Assembly (NCBI GenBank): GCA_963575745.1
Contig: CAUYUJ010012614.1
Location: 136,501-200,500, forward strand
Source: Prorocentrum cordatum
Taxonomy: Eukaryota > Sar > Dinophyceae > Prorocentrales > Prorocentraceae
Reading direction: 5' to 3'
DNA length: 64,000 nucleotides
The notes beneath the pieces are model-generated. The model made no database searches. It saw only the letters and a program-made list of their open reading frames with translations, and was not told the DNA's origin. A program made the position numbers and the translations under genes. Position 1 is the stretch's first letter, and the number at the start of each line of letters is the position of its first letter. This document shows positions 44,920 through 54,515 of this stretch, piece after piece.

Positions 44920-45374
44920 TCACCACTACTACATACGTGAAGATATGTTGGAGCCAGCCAGGGCAGTGGCTCAGATGTGAAGGGTGGTGAAAATGATGAA
45001 TGATTTGGGTTACCATTTTCAGATGATGAGTGATGTTTGGTCACCATCTACAGGTGAGGAGTGAAAGCGCCCCCTTCATGAGCTCAGGTAAAGATTTTTA
45101 GATATTGATATCTGTTGCTCGGTGTGCAGACATCCGGTAAATATTTGTTGATATGTTGCTCGGTGCGTTGTTTTCTTTTATCTTGATATCTATTGTTTGA
45201 TACACGGACGGTAGTTTGACCGTTCGAGCAGAAACTATTGGATTTATGTTATTTGATATCTGTTGCTTGGTGCACGGACGATAGTTTGATCGTTCGAGCC
45301 GGTAATATTATTTAATTTTCTAGAAGCTTGCTGCAGAATTTGCCGAGACATTCTTTAGCAACGTTTCCTCTTCC
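44920..45374. other. copia 3' untranslated region with short diverged repeats
   Basis: GATATCTGTTGCT(C/T)GGTGC-like words recur near 45,106, 45,150, 45,185 and 45,255. The last two are followed by the matching ACGGACG(G/A)TAGTTTGA(C/T)CGTTCGAGC at 70 bp spacing. The sequence just before the 3' LTR is pyrimidine-rich (TTTCCTCTTCC) with no purine tract. Confidence 0.65.
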
Positions 45375-45627
45375 TGTGTGAAAGTTGCATTAGCAAGGGT
45401 GTGAGTCATGGGATGATGCTTAGAATTATCTATGTTATTGCTCTCGCTCGCTCATGCTTGCACTCTCTTGTTCACTATTGCCATTTGTGGCTTGGACCCG
45501 CCAGCTGGGGCGGGAGGGTGGGCGCACCTATCGAACGCTGAGTTTGATTCGGTATAAGATATCCAATATGCCGGTTTCTTCTTGCATCAAGAGGTTGTGG
45601 GTGGAGAGATTTGGATCAATATTTACA
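45375..45627 (+). repeat. 3' LTR
   Basis: 253 bp, TGTGTGAAAG to ATATTTACA, pairing with 25,641-25,896. The central ~90 bp (from ATGTTATTGCTCTCGCTCGC) are identical to the 5' LTR. Confidence 0.93.
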
Positions 45628-46885
45628 TATGGCATGCTCCATAACATTTCACTATTAACATTAGTCACCTGACTGTTAGACTGCCGAACAAGCCCCAGGA
45701 GGCCCCCAAGAGGCCCTTGAGAGGCCCCCTGGGAGGCTCCAAGAGATCCCCTCTGTCCTCCACCTTCTCCTCCTCATCCCTACAGCGCGGACGAAGACGA
45801 GGTCGAGATCACGACCACCCCCAATTCAGACCACTCGCTGAACTGCCGCGAGTCGTCGACCCGATCTCCCTTCAATCGCGCGGACGAAGATGAGGTCGAG
45901 TTCGCGACCTGTCCCGATTCAGGCCACTCGTAAGAATTTCGTTGTTCCTACACTCAGCATCAAGCCTGCTGCGATGTCGCACAAGCACGGCGGCGGGGAT
46001 TGCCGCAGGCAGCTGGGTAGAGGCCTGCTAGGGTTCGATCCAAAACTAAAAAAGTCCCACCAGGAATTGATCCACCATCTCTAATACAACCCTAGTAAGG
46101 CTCGGTCCAAGGCTAAAAGAATCCTGCCAGGGACGGGTCCAGCTCTAAGTGGGCCTTATCAAGGCTCTGTGCCTGTCAGGGCTCTACGACAGATGAGGAA
46201 AAGAGGATGATGATGATGATGATAATGACCAACAAGAGCAAGGACGAGGGCAACGATGACGAAGATTGACTCGCGTCAACGTGGTCTTCCGGCCTGTGAT
46301 GGGGAAGCTCATGTAGCACCCACCACCGTGGCCATCCTCCCCACGTTGGTACTTGTCCTGCCTCATCCGTCCATTTCCTCTCCTCATCCCCTCCCCTTCC
46401 TTTTTCCTCGCGCCCTATCACAGTTGTGGTCCCCGCGCCGTCACTCCCCGTTCTGATTCATCCCCAACTATATCATCCATCCCGCTCGGTCTTTCTACCA
46501 CTCCGCACCCATGCGGCTCGGAACCTTAGGCGAAATGCCCCTCTTGGATGGGAAACCGTCGATTCGTGTCCTCGCGTTTTTTCTTTCCTTTCAATGCATA
46601 CGTCTTACTTGGGTCCTGGTGGCCACCTCCTGGTCACCGCGTGCGCAAACCAATCTTTCTGGGTGTTCGTCCCGTGGCCAACCGTGGCAACCTCGTGGCC
46701 GCCTCATGATCTGGTTGGCATCGCCAGGCTTCCTCCGGTGACCGTCAATGGCCGCCTCGAATCCGCCCTTGTCAACATCACCGCGGTCACCTGCCTCGTC
46801 GGCGCGATCGGCATCGGAGCCGTCAGTGGCCGCGCCGTCGTCGCTGTCAGCATCGACGCCAACATCGTTACTATCATCAGCATCA
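45628..46885. other. No recognised gene; small tandem repeats
   Basis: 45,690-45,760 has CCCCCAAGAGGCCC words. GCGGACGAAGA(C/T)GAGGTCGAG recurs at about 92 bp spacing (45,788 and 45,880). 46,080-46,190 holds two diverged AAGGCT(C)GGTCCA phrases. A T/C-rich stretch lies near 46,360-46,410. ORFs lack domains. Confidence 0.5.
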
Positions 46886-46887
46886 GC

Positions 46888-46892
46888 ATCAA

Positions 46893-46935
<43 letters not shown>
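46888..46935. repeat. (ATC)n microsatellite
   Basis: About 48 bp of ATC repeats. The preceding CATCACCGCGGTCACCTGCC text resembles 47,990-48,008, suggesting duplicated surroundings. Confidence 0.9.
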
Positions 46936-47154
46936 GTGTCTGCAAATGTCGACGTTGCCACGGTACCGCGCCCGACCAAGTCACCGACTCGCACTCAAGT
47001 GCCCGCTGGGATGTGCCGAACGGTTAGCACCACCGCGGCCGCGTCGGTCGCGCCAAACTACCTGGCCGCTGCGCGCGCGTGCATGCGCGGGCTGGCGCGG
47101 CCGCAAAGATGCACCAACCAGCGCGAAGCACTCACCGCAATCGCCGCCGCACGA

Positions 47155-47375
47155 AGTTCGCGAACCAAGTTGCGGGTGGGTGGGCGGGATGTTTGCGCGA
47201 GCAGTGGAGGGGGTAACTCACTGCGAACATAAATTGGTTGCACCACGTCCATTGCTCCTCACATATAGCAACGCACGAACTGCACCAAGTACGTTGCTCC
47301 ACGCAGACTGTGCAACATCTATTGCGCGCACGACATATGTTGCGCAACAAAGATCGCGCAACCTACATTGCACCA
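47155..47375. repeat. GTTGCGGGTGGG module plus TTGCACCACG field
   Basis: AACCAAGTTGCGGGTGGG followed by GGATGTTTGCGCGAGCAGTG at 47,161-47,207 is repeated at 50,559-50,605. Both are followed by a short GCACCACAT/G repeat field, so the module and its short-repeat tail are duplicated together. Confidence 0.85.
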
Positions 47376-47379
47376 CGTG

Positions 47380-48485
47380 GATTCTCTTTTCGAAGAGAAG
47401 AATAGACTCTACGCCCCCCCCCCCCCCCCCCCGGAGTTAACGGGCCCCCCTTTCGCATTGCAGCGTGCGTGCGATTCTGCCCCATCGCCCATCTGAAATA
47501 TGATTCCATACTATCCCAGCCAAACCGGCATCGCTCCCCCCCCCCCGCCATCCTCTGCAAAAAAACGACGCGCACACACTCGTTCATCGAGAATCACAAG
47601 TTTCCCAAATCCGCTGGCCAAAAAATTAGACGAAGTCCACGCGCGCGCGCGCCCATGCCAAAATCGCACCAAACACAATGCGTCTGCGAGCGCTCCAGCA
47701 TACAACCTACAGGACCCAAGGGTTGTGCAACTATGTATTTGCAAATGTCCTGTCCGCGCGCTCATGCTAAAATCATGTAAGACCATGAGATTCGTATGAA
47801 TCCTGCCAACTCCAGCGATTTCATGTCACCGCGCGGTGCACCCGCGATACTCCTGTCATCTGCCGAGCACGCGGATCCCTTGCACAAATGATACCACGCG
47901 GGCCACATGCGCGCACCACCGCGCGCGCATGATCAGTCTGACGGGTTTGTTGAACTTCCGCGCGCGCGGATGTCCTTACCTTGCCAGTATCACCGCGATC
48001 ACCTGCCGCATCGACAGATGGACATCAACATCATCAACGTGTTTGCCATCATTGGCACCGTTATCGTTCGTGCCGTCGCTCTCTTGAACATCGTCGTCGC
48101 TGGTACCATCTTCGTCGTTGTCGCAGACGTTGCCGACGTCATCTTGTCATCGCGCACGTCCGAATATCGTCGATATGCTCACCTTCATCATCGTCTCACA
48201 GTGACGGGCATCGGCACCGAGCATGTTATCATCGATGTCGTCATCGGCGGCGCCGCCGTCCCCCGCATCATGAGTTTTGCCAAACAAGCGCGGTGCAGGG
48301 TAGTCAAGCCTCTTTTCTAAAAAGAGAATAGCTCTACCCCCCCCGGGACTTATCCGTTCCTTTTTCGGGTATGCAAATCAGATATGATTCTGACCACTCG
48401 CCCATCCTAAATATGAAATCAGATCATCCCGGCCAAACCGGTTTCCCCCCCCTGAGGTTCCCTTGTCAAAAACACTATGCGGTGA
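47380..48485. repeat. Duplicated module (47,383-47,560 and 48,307-48,480)
   Basis: Both copies contain AGAATAG(A)CTCTAC, a C-run, GATATGATTC or ATATGATTC, CCATC(T/C)(G/T)AAATATGA, and AGCCAAACCGG or GGCCAAACCGG, followed by a second C-run. Identity is partial. The interval 47,560-48,300 has no gene; 47,640-47,770 contains two CGCGCGC(G/T)CATGC(C/T)AAAATC phrases. Confidence 0.72.
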
Positions 48486-48524
48486 CATGTCTTGTTCTAA
48501 CATAGCACTTTTTCGCAAATCCCT

Positions 48525-48723
48525 TGCAACAAATGGGACGAAGTGCATGCGCGTGCGTCGTCGTTCGCGCATGCTGGCATCCTTCAAAAACCTTCGGTGC
48601 CGGAAAGATTTCGCAATCGAGTTTCAAAAAATCAAACAAAAACGCAAGGTTTCGCAACACTGATGTGCTACAAAAGCTTCCGCGCGAGCTCTTGCGAAAT
48701 CTTGCGAAAACCGTAGGTTTTTT
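48525..48723. repeat. Direct repeat, left copy (pairs with 49,885-50,065)
   Basis: ATGGGACGAAGTGCA, AAAACCTTC, GGAAAGATTTC and AAGGTTTCGCAACAC occur in the same order at 49,899 onward. The right copy is offset by about 1.36 kb. The two copies bracket the RNase H fragment at 48,760-49,680. Confidence 0.8.
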
Positions 48724-48751
48724 TTATATATATATATATATATATATGATT
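48724..48751. repeat. (TA)n microsatellite
   Basis: TA dinucleotide run directly after a T-run, at the 3' edge of the RNase H fragment on the minus strand. Confidence 0.95.
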
Positions 48752-48759
48752 GTTTGGTG

Positions 48760-49680
48760 GTTGGCGCCCCTGCTCGGGTTGCCATGACAGAGGATGCCTA
48801 CAGCTGCTTCCAAACCTTTCAATTCCATCTCAAATGCCGAAGTAGCTTGCGCAGAAAACTTGTACAAGTATCCAACCACAATACGTTCATGTCCGGCGTG
48901 TGCGAGCAATTGCACTCCATATGCTCCACCAAGCCCTTCAGCGAAGCCACCGTCCGAAAAGAACTGCAACGCAGTTGCCTGGTGAATATGTTGCGCCAAA
49001 ATGCCCGGAGAAAGTGCACTGCCGCTGCTCCTCGTCATCATTGCATGCTTGACCAGAAAGTCGGCTCCAGTATTCCACTCTCGTGCTCTCCAATCCACTG
49101 GGTTCAGATAGCCGCCTTTGTATTGGAAGCCTCGCCGGAAAATGTTCCACAACGCACGCCTGATATTGTGGACTGTCTGCTCGTGCTTCGCATTCGTGAT
49201 CGCCACAGTTGCGTTCGCAAGACCTGAGACGGTAAAATTGTCCACCACAAACTCAATCTGGCTGTCTTGAGAACAGTGTTGGTAGAACACCGCATGTCGA
49301 CCAAGAGGTGGATGCACTGGCAAATTCTCCGAACCTTCGGGAACGTCGTCTTGGCAAGAACTGGAATGAAAGACTGCGCCCCCCTCGCCGGCCAGATAGT
49401 GGGCAGGAGGCTTCGGTAGCCCAATGGCTTCGCACACTCTGGCCACAAACAGGCGTCCCCCCTGTGCCGTGCTTTTCTGTCTGACGTGCTCCCTCAAACA
49501 CTCCCTCCAATCTAAGCCCCAAACTCGCACCATAAGGTCGTCAACACAAACTTTGTCACCTCTCCGGGCGAGGACGAGATCTTCAGACTCCCGTTTCCGT
49601 TTGGCCGTGCCGATACCACGTAGGTGCTCCCATTGTTTGGAATCTCTTTCGCGCCGTATTGAAGATGCTAGTTCTCCCAA
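48760..49680 (-). pseudogene. RNase H region of a non-LTR-type retroelement (fragment)
   Basis: Minus-strand ORF of about 310 codons from 49,680, running into the TA microsatellite. Its middle contains FVVDNFTV and, about 50 residues later, VDWRAREWNTGADFLVKHAM, the W-x-x-R-x-x-N-x-x-AD pattern of an RNase H C-terminal end. A second RNase H start follows: FFSDGGFAEGLGGAYGV with its Asp, then FEMELKGLEAAV with its Glu. It therefore looks like the end of one RNase H domain followed by the beginning of another, a layout I associate with dinoflagellate LINE-like transcripts (recalled, not verified). No RT is present nearby, so this is a remnant. The N-terminal ~90 residues are basic and unrecognised. 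Confidence 0.6.
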
Positions 49681-49884
49681 TGTTTCCTCCCGTTGGAGGC
49701 TGCTGTAAACTCGCTCTAGGATGACTGCGCGAATTTGCTTGAACTTACAAACGTCGTACCACTTATCAAGCTTACCACTTCAAACCATAGGTTTTTCAAG
49801 ATTTTCACAAAATGATACCAAACGGGCTTCGCGCGCGCGCATGTCGAAATTTGTCGAACGCCCTTGCGCGTGTGCCGTCGCGAG

Positions 49885-50065
49885 AATCCTCTGGAAAGAA
49901 TGGGACGAAGTGCAGACGCGCGCGTCGTCGCGGGCGTATGCCGAAAACCTTCAAAACCCATCGGTTTCGGAAGGATTTCAAAATCGTGCGTCCAGAAAAC
50001 CTACAAAAACCTAAGGTTTCGCAACACGGATGTTCAACAAAAGCGTGCGCGCGCGCTCTTGCGTC
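49885..50065. repeat. Direct repeat, right copy
   Basis: Pair of 48,525-48,723. It continues directly into the (GTC)n block. The stretch 49,690-49,885 is not assigned, though GGTTTTTCAAGATTTTCACA near 49,790 echoes the 48,700 region. Confidence 0.8.
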
Positions 50066-50540
50066 GTCGTCGTCGTCGTCGCCTACGTCGTCCTCTGTCT
50101 TTTCTCGTGTTCGTCGTCGTCGTCCTCTTTGGCGTCGTGGTCGTTTCCGTCGTCGTTGTCGCCGTGGTCGTCCGTCCTCCTCCTCCCACGTCGTCGTCGT
50201 CGTCCGTCGTCGGCGTCTCGTCGTCGGTTCTATTTCGTCACCGTCGTCGTCGTCGTTGTCGTCGTCGTCTTCCCTCCTCCCTCGTCGTTGTCGTCGTCGG
50301 CGTCGCCGTCCTTCCTCCTTCGTCGTCGTTCGCGTCGTCGCCGTCCTCCCTCCTCCCTCGTCGTTGTCGTCGTTGTCGTCGTTGTCGCCGTCGTCGTCCT
50401 TCCTCCTCCCTCGTCGTCGCCTTCGTTGGCGTCGTCGTCGTCGTCTTCGTCGTCGTCGGCGTCGGCGTCGTTGTCGTCGTCGAAGTCGTCGGAAACGTCG
50501 TCGGTGTCGTTGTTGTCGTCGGTGTCGTCGTAGTCGGTCT
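50066..50540. repeat. (GTC)n-rich low-complexity block
   Basis: About 475 bp of GTC trinucleotides mixed with TCCTCCCTC(C). ORFs encoding poly-Arg, poly-Val, poly-Ser or poly-Thr are artefacts. Confidence 0.93.
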
Positions 50541-50554
50541 TAAGAAAGAGGTTT

Positions 50555-50830
50555 TGCAAACCAAGTTGCGGGTGGGAGGGTGGGATGTTTGCGCGAGCAG
50601 TGGAGAGGACAGCTTCAAGTTGAGCAAGTGATTGGTCACACCACATAGCTTGCACCGCATAGCGTGCACAGTTACCCCATTTATTGCACGACGTAAACTG
50701 CACTACACACATTGCGCCGCATTAATTGCACCACACGGCTTGCACCACACCGATTGCTCCGCATAGCTCGCACCACATGCCACATGGGTTCCATCACATA
50801 GTTTGCTCTGCACTTGCTCCACATAACATC
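50555..50830. repeat. Second GTTGCGGGTGGG module and ACCACAT field
   Basis: See 47,155-47,375. The short repeats here (TTGCACCACA, CACCACATAG) match the 5,320-6,400 field. Confidence 0.85.
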
Positions 50831-50839
50831 AAACAGAAG

Positions 50840-51860
50840 AGAGACATGTGTGTATTGGAAATTGGGATGTGAGGTCGCAGTGTAACGGAGACCCCCGACC
50901 GGGAAATCGTTTCGTTTCGTGCGGGCGAAGCGAAGCTGCATGGGCGCGCGAGAGGAATGAACCCCCCGTTGCTAGGGCGAAGTCAAAACAAATGATTCCC
51001 CCTCTCCCGCCCGTCCGACGGTGGCCCGCGGTTTCCCGTGGTGTCCGCCGTTGCTAAGGCGAAGTCAAGACAAATGATTCTTCCCCTCCCGCCCGTCCCG
51101 CGGTGGCCCGCGGTGTCCCGCGGTGTCCCGTGGTGTCCCGTGGTGTCCCTTGGTGTCCGCCGCTGCTAGGGCGAGGTCAAGACAAATGATTATCCCCCGC
51201 CCGCCCGTCCGGCGGTGGCTCGCGGTATCCCGCGGTGTCCCGTGGTGACCCGTTGAGTGAGATCGATAGTGAGATCGATAGTGAGATCGATACTGAGGTC
51301 AATGTGGTGCCCCGAGATGTCCCGTGGTGTCCCAAAAAGTGAAATCGATAGTGAGATCGATAATGAGATCGACAGGTGTCCCGTGGTGTCCCGTGGTGTC
51401 CCGTTGAGTGAGATCCATAGTGAGATCGATAGTGATCGACAGATGTCCCGTGGTATCCACTGGTGTCCCGTTGAGTGAGATCGATAGTGAAATCGATAGT
51501 GAGATCGATAGTGAGATCGTTGTGGTGTCCCGAGGTGTCCCGTAGAGTGAGATTGATAGTGAGATCGACAATGAGACCGATAGTGAGATCGAGAGGTGTC
51601 CCGCGGTGTCCCGTGGTGTCACGTTGAGTGAGATCGATCGTGAGATCGATTGAATCAGATGTTGGCTCCCCCCCATCTCCCGACCCCCCACAACCTCCTT
51701 ATCACCCGAAGGGTGGTCGTATAGGTTTACATGTGTGTAGAGATGTATATATACACTATATATGTACATACATACATCTATGATATACCTAAATAAATGT
51801 GTATATACATATATATATATGTATATAGTTGGCACTCCGCACCACACACATTACACAACA
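50840..51860. repeat. GTGGTGTCCC / GAGATCGATAGT arrays, forward copy of a dispersed unit
   Basis: 50,880-51,010 (CGGAGACCCCCGACC, GGGAAATCGTTTCG, GCGCGCGAGAGGAATGA) is followed by GGCGAAGTCAA(A/G)ACAAATGATT repeats at about 130 bp spacing, CCCG(T/C)GGTGTCC words and a GAGATCGATAGT array (51,255-51,655). It ends in a (TA)-rich tract at 51,750-51,830. A diverged copy lies in inverted orientation at 57,120-57,620. Confidence 0.8.
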
Positions 51861-53195
51861 TAGCTTGCACGATGTCTCTGGCACTCCAAAGACTGAGCTT
51901 CAAATATTAGTTCCCACTGTGCGCACCACGTAATTTACATCACGTAGGCTGCACGCAACGAATTGCACCACATCGAGAGCACAGCGAGAGTGCAATGGTC
52001 CACTGTTTCGGGCCCAGGCTGGCGGAAATTCTCAGACGAAGCGTAGAGGCGAGGGCCTGAAGCGACGGCCAATCCTCTTCCTTGTCCTCCCCCTCCTCCT
52101 CTTTCTCCTTGCTCGTTCCTCATCCTCCTCCTTCCTCGCTCTTCCTCTTCCTCCTCATCTATCCCCTCCCACTGTTCACTCCGGTCCTCCGCTTCTCCTC
52201 GCTCACCCCCTCCACTCCGACCACCCCTTGCGCCGGCGGCGGCCTCCCCCCCTCTTCCCATCTATCCTCTCTTCTACCTCCACCTTGACCCCCCCAATGA
52301 ACCGACGCTGCGAAAAAGTTGCAACATCGCGAAAAAGCACCACAACCCCGAACCACATCCTTCCGCGGCATGTCTCGAGCCGGATTGATCTGCGGTGGTC
52401 CTGGGGCCCGAAACTGAGCAAAAACGCCCGGTGAAAACATGACGGGGGCGCGCTAACATGGGTTAGCGATCCATGGATTTGGCGCGCGGTCGCCAAATCC
52501 ACGGATCGGGGGACGTGCCCACGTGCCCTTCTCAAAATGCGGCCGGTGCCGCCTCGTTTGGCGGCGGAAATCTGCGATTTCCCATGGAAACGGGACCCGT
52601 CGCTAATCCACGCCCCCTTGGTCCATGTTTGCGATCGCCTGAACATTGTAACGCCCAGGTTTCAGGGTCCTCCTCTCCCTCCTCCTGCTCCACCCATGCG
52701 GTTTAGAAGTGACTCCTCACTGCGGAGTCCCCAGACGTGTCGGTAGGGCGGGCTGGGCATGTCGTGCGAGAGTTGCTCTCCATTTGTGATCCTGAAGCTC
52801 GACATGTGGAACAGATTGAAGGATGGAGGGCGGGTGGTTTTCAAAACGTGGCTCTCGTCTTCGCGCCGCGCACAGTAGCCCAGAAATGTGCAATAACTTC
52901 ACGGATGCAGGGCGAGTCCTTTCTGAAATGGCTCTCGCCTTGGCGCCGCGCACAGTCGTCTTGAAAGTTCACGGCAATTTTGAAGACTCGCAGGGCTGAA
53001 GCTCTAGGACCTCTGTTACTGGCACGATTCAGGATTCTCAGGGCGCAACTGTCACGTTGGTTCGCTGTGCTGACGTCTGAGGAATGGAGCTCTGGCGCGA
53101 TTTAGGATTCTGAAAACGCGACAGTCAAGATGATTCGCGGCATCATAATCCCAATAATGGTGATTTGGTAGGACTGACGATTCTCAGACGGCTGC
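51861..53195. other. No recognised gene
   Basis: 51,880-51,980 has CACCACGTA words. 52,080-52,290 is CT-rich. GGCTCTCG(T/C)CTTCGCGCCGCG-like phrases recur near 52,850 and 52,930. GATT(C/T)AGGATTCT phrases recur near 53,027 and 53,102. ORFs on both strands carry no domain. Confidence 0.45.
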
Positions 53196-53880
53196 CTTCA
53201 CTCGGGCACTTCCCGTAGGGACAGTCAAGTCTTGTAAGGACCTATCAAAAAGGGAATTTGAAGGAAGGGTGTATTGCAACATCGTTGATACGTCTTTGGG
53301 TTTACACTGGTCCTCATCCTCCTCCGCCTCCTCCTCGTCCTCCTCCTCCCCCTCCTCCTCTCCTCCTCCCCTCCTCAGGCTCAGGGAGGAGTGTCTTCGC
53401 TCACTGTCCCTCAGTGCTGCCAAGAGGTCGTACCTGGATAGGTTTCACTGGGGGACTGCGCCCAAGGCTTTGAATGCTGCCGAACGTTCATCAGGGCAGC
53501 GGGCCACCGGGTAGTCCACGTTCATCGACCCCGTCGTATGGCGGACTCCAGAAACCCTGAACCCAAAAATGTTGTCATCTCTTGGGGGCGCACTTCTTAC
53601 TTCCGCCACCTTCCGCCACCCCTCCGCAAGCGGCCTCGCTTCCCTCCTCCCCGGGCCGGAGGAGGCGACAACTCCTCCGACCTTGGAAGGCAAGGCCCCT
53701 CGCGGAACGCTCCGCGCAGCTGCTCCCGCTCCTCCGCCCCTCCTCCTCGCCAGTCTCCTCCTCACCCCCCCAGGGGGCGCGCCCTGCCCTCCCGGCGTTT
53801 CTCGCCAGCCCTCGCGCTGGGCACACGCCTCCGCGCCGCAGGGCCCGCCGTGGCACGGCCTCGCTGGGGGGAACGGGGGG
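53196..53880. other. No recognised gene; (CCT)n at 53,310-53,375
   Basis: Overlapping ORFs in several frames (for example 53,538-54,182) are Pro/Arg/Ser-rich, and their C-termini are translations of the next repeat. A coding gene is not supported. Confidence 0.45.
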
Positions 53881-54180
53881 GCGGCGGGACCAGGGTTTTC
53901 CAAAAACAAGCGGGTCTTCCCAAACCAAATGTTGCGGAATTCCTAAACCAAACCCGGGTCTTCCCAAACCAAGCGGGTCTTCCCAAACCAACGCCCCCGG
54001 GTCTTCCCAAACCAACCTGGTCTTCCCAAACCAACGTGCCGGGTCTTCCCAAACCAACAGGGCCTTCCCAAACCACCCCCCGGGTCTTCCCAAACCAACC
54101 AGGTCTTCCCAAACCAATTCCCCGGGTCTTCCCAAACCAAACGGGTCTCCTCAAACTAGCAGTCTGGGTCTTCAACAACT
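53881..54180. repeat. GGTCTTCCCAAACCAA array
   Basis: About a dozen copies of GGTCTTCCCAAACCAA spaced 20-35 bp with short variable inserts (CGCCCCC, CCTGG, CGTGCC, CAGG). No coding. Confidence 0.95.
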
Positions 54181-54214
54181 GAGGGTGTTCTCAAATCCTT
54201 CTAGAACCCAGAGG

Positions 54215-54515
54215 GTCGGCCTACCTTAGGCCTTCCCCTAGGCCTGCCCCCTAGATTTCCCTTAGGCCTACCTCTAGGCCTACCACAATATGCCTACCCT
54301 AGGCGTGCCCCAAAGCCTACCCTCTAGGCCTACCCTAGGCCTGCCCTTAGGCCTACCCACTAGGCCTACCCCCTGGGCCTACCCCCTAGGCCTACCCCCT
54401 AGGCGTACCCCTAGGCCGACCCCCCAGGCTACCCCTAGGCCTACCCCCCAGGCCTACCCTAGGCCTACCCCTAAGCCTACCCCTGGGTCTACCTCATAAG
54501 CCTACCCGGCTTGCC
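54215..54515. repeat. CCTAGGCCTACCCC array
   Basis: Roughly 20 copies of a ~14 bp unit, TAGGCCTACCCC. CCTAGG and AGGCCT are themselves palindromic. Confidence 0.93.

Larger units (their letters stand above)
25641..45627 (+). mobile_element. Ty1/copia-type LTR retrotransposon, degraded, carrying a nested element
   Basis: Two direct LTRs bound the element. The coding order gag - protease - (methyltransferase-like) - integrase - RT - RNase H is that of the copia superfamily, with integrase before RT. After removal of the nested 10,641 bp insertion the element would be about 9.35 kb. A single frame (+1 of the window) runs from 25,963 to 44,919, interrupted by in-frame stops at 26,509, 30,082, 30,625 and 31,492, by a +1/-1 frameshift pair near 28,948 and 29,062 (which also exposes a stop at 28,978), and by the insertion. 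Immediate flanks (CGATA and TATGG) do not form a clear target-site duplication, and no purine-rich tract precedes the 3' LTR. The copy is probably inactive. Confidence 0.93.

Noticed and set aside
46000-46060. tRNA or tRNA-derived SINE, because of a GGTTCGATCC box
   Set aside because: The B-box-like word is one base short and no cloverleaf arms can be paired around it; the upstream A-box-like text is weak.
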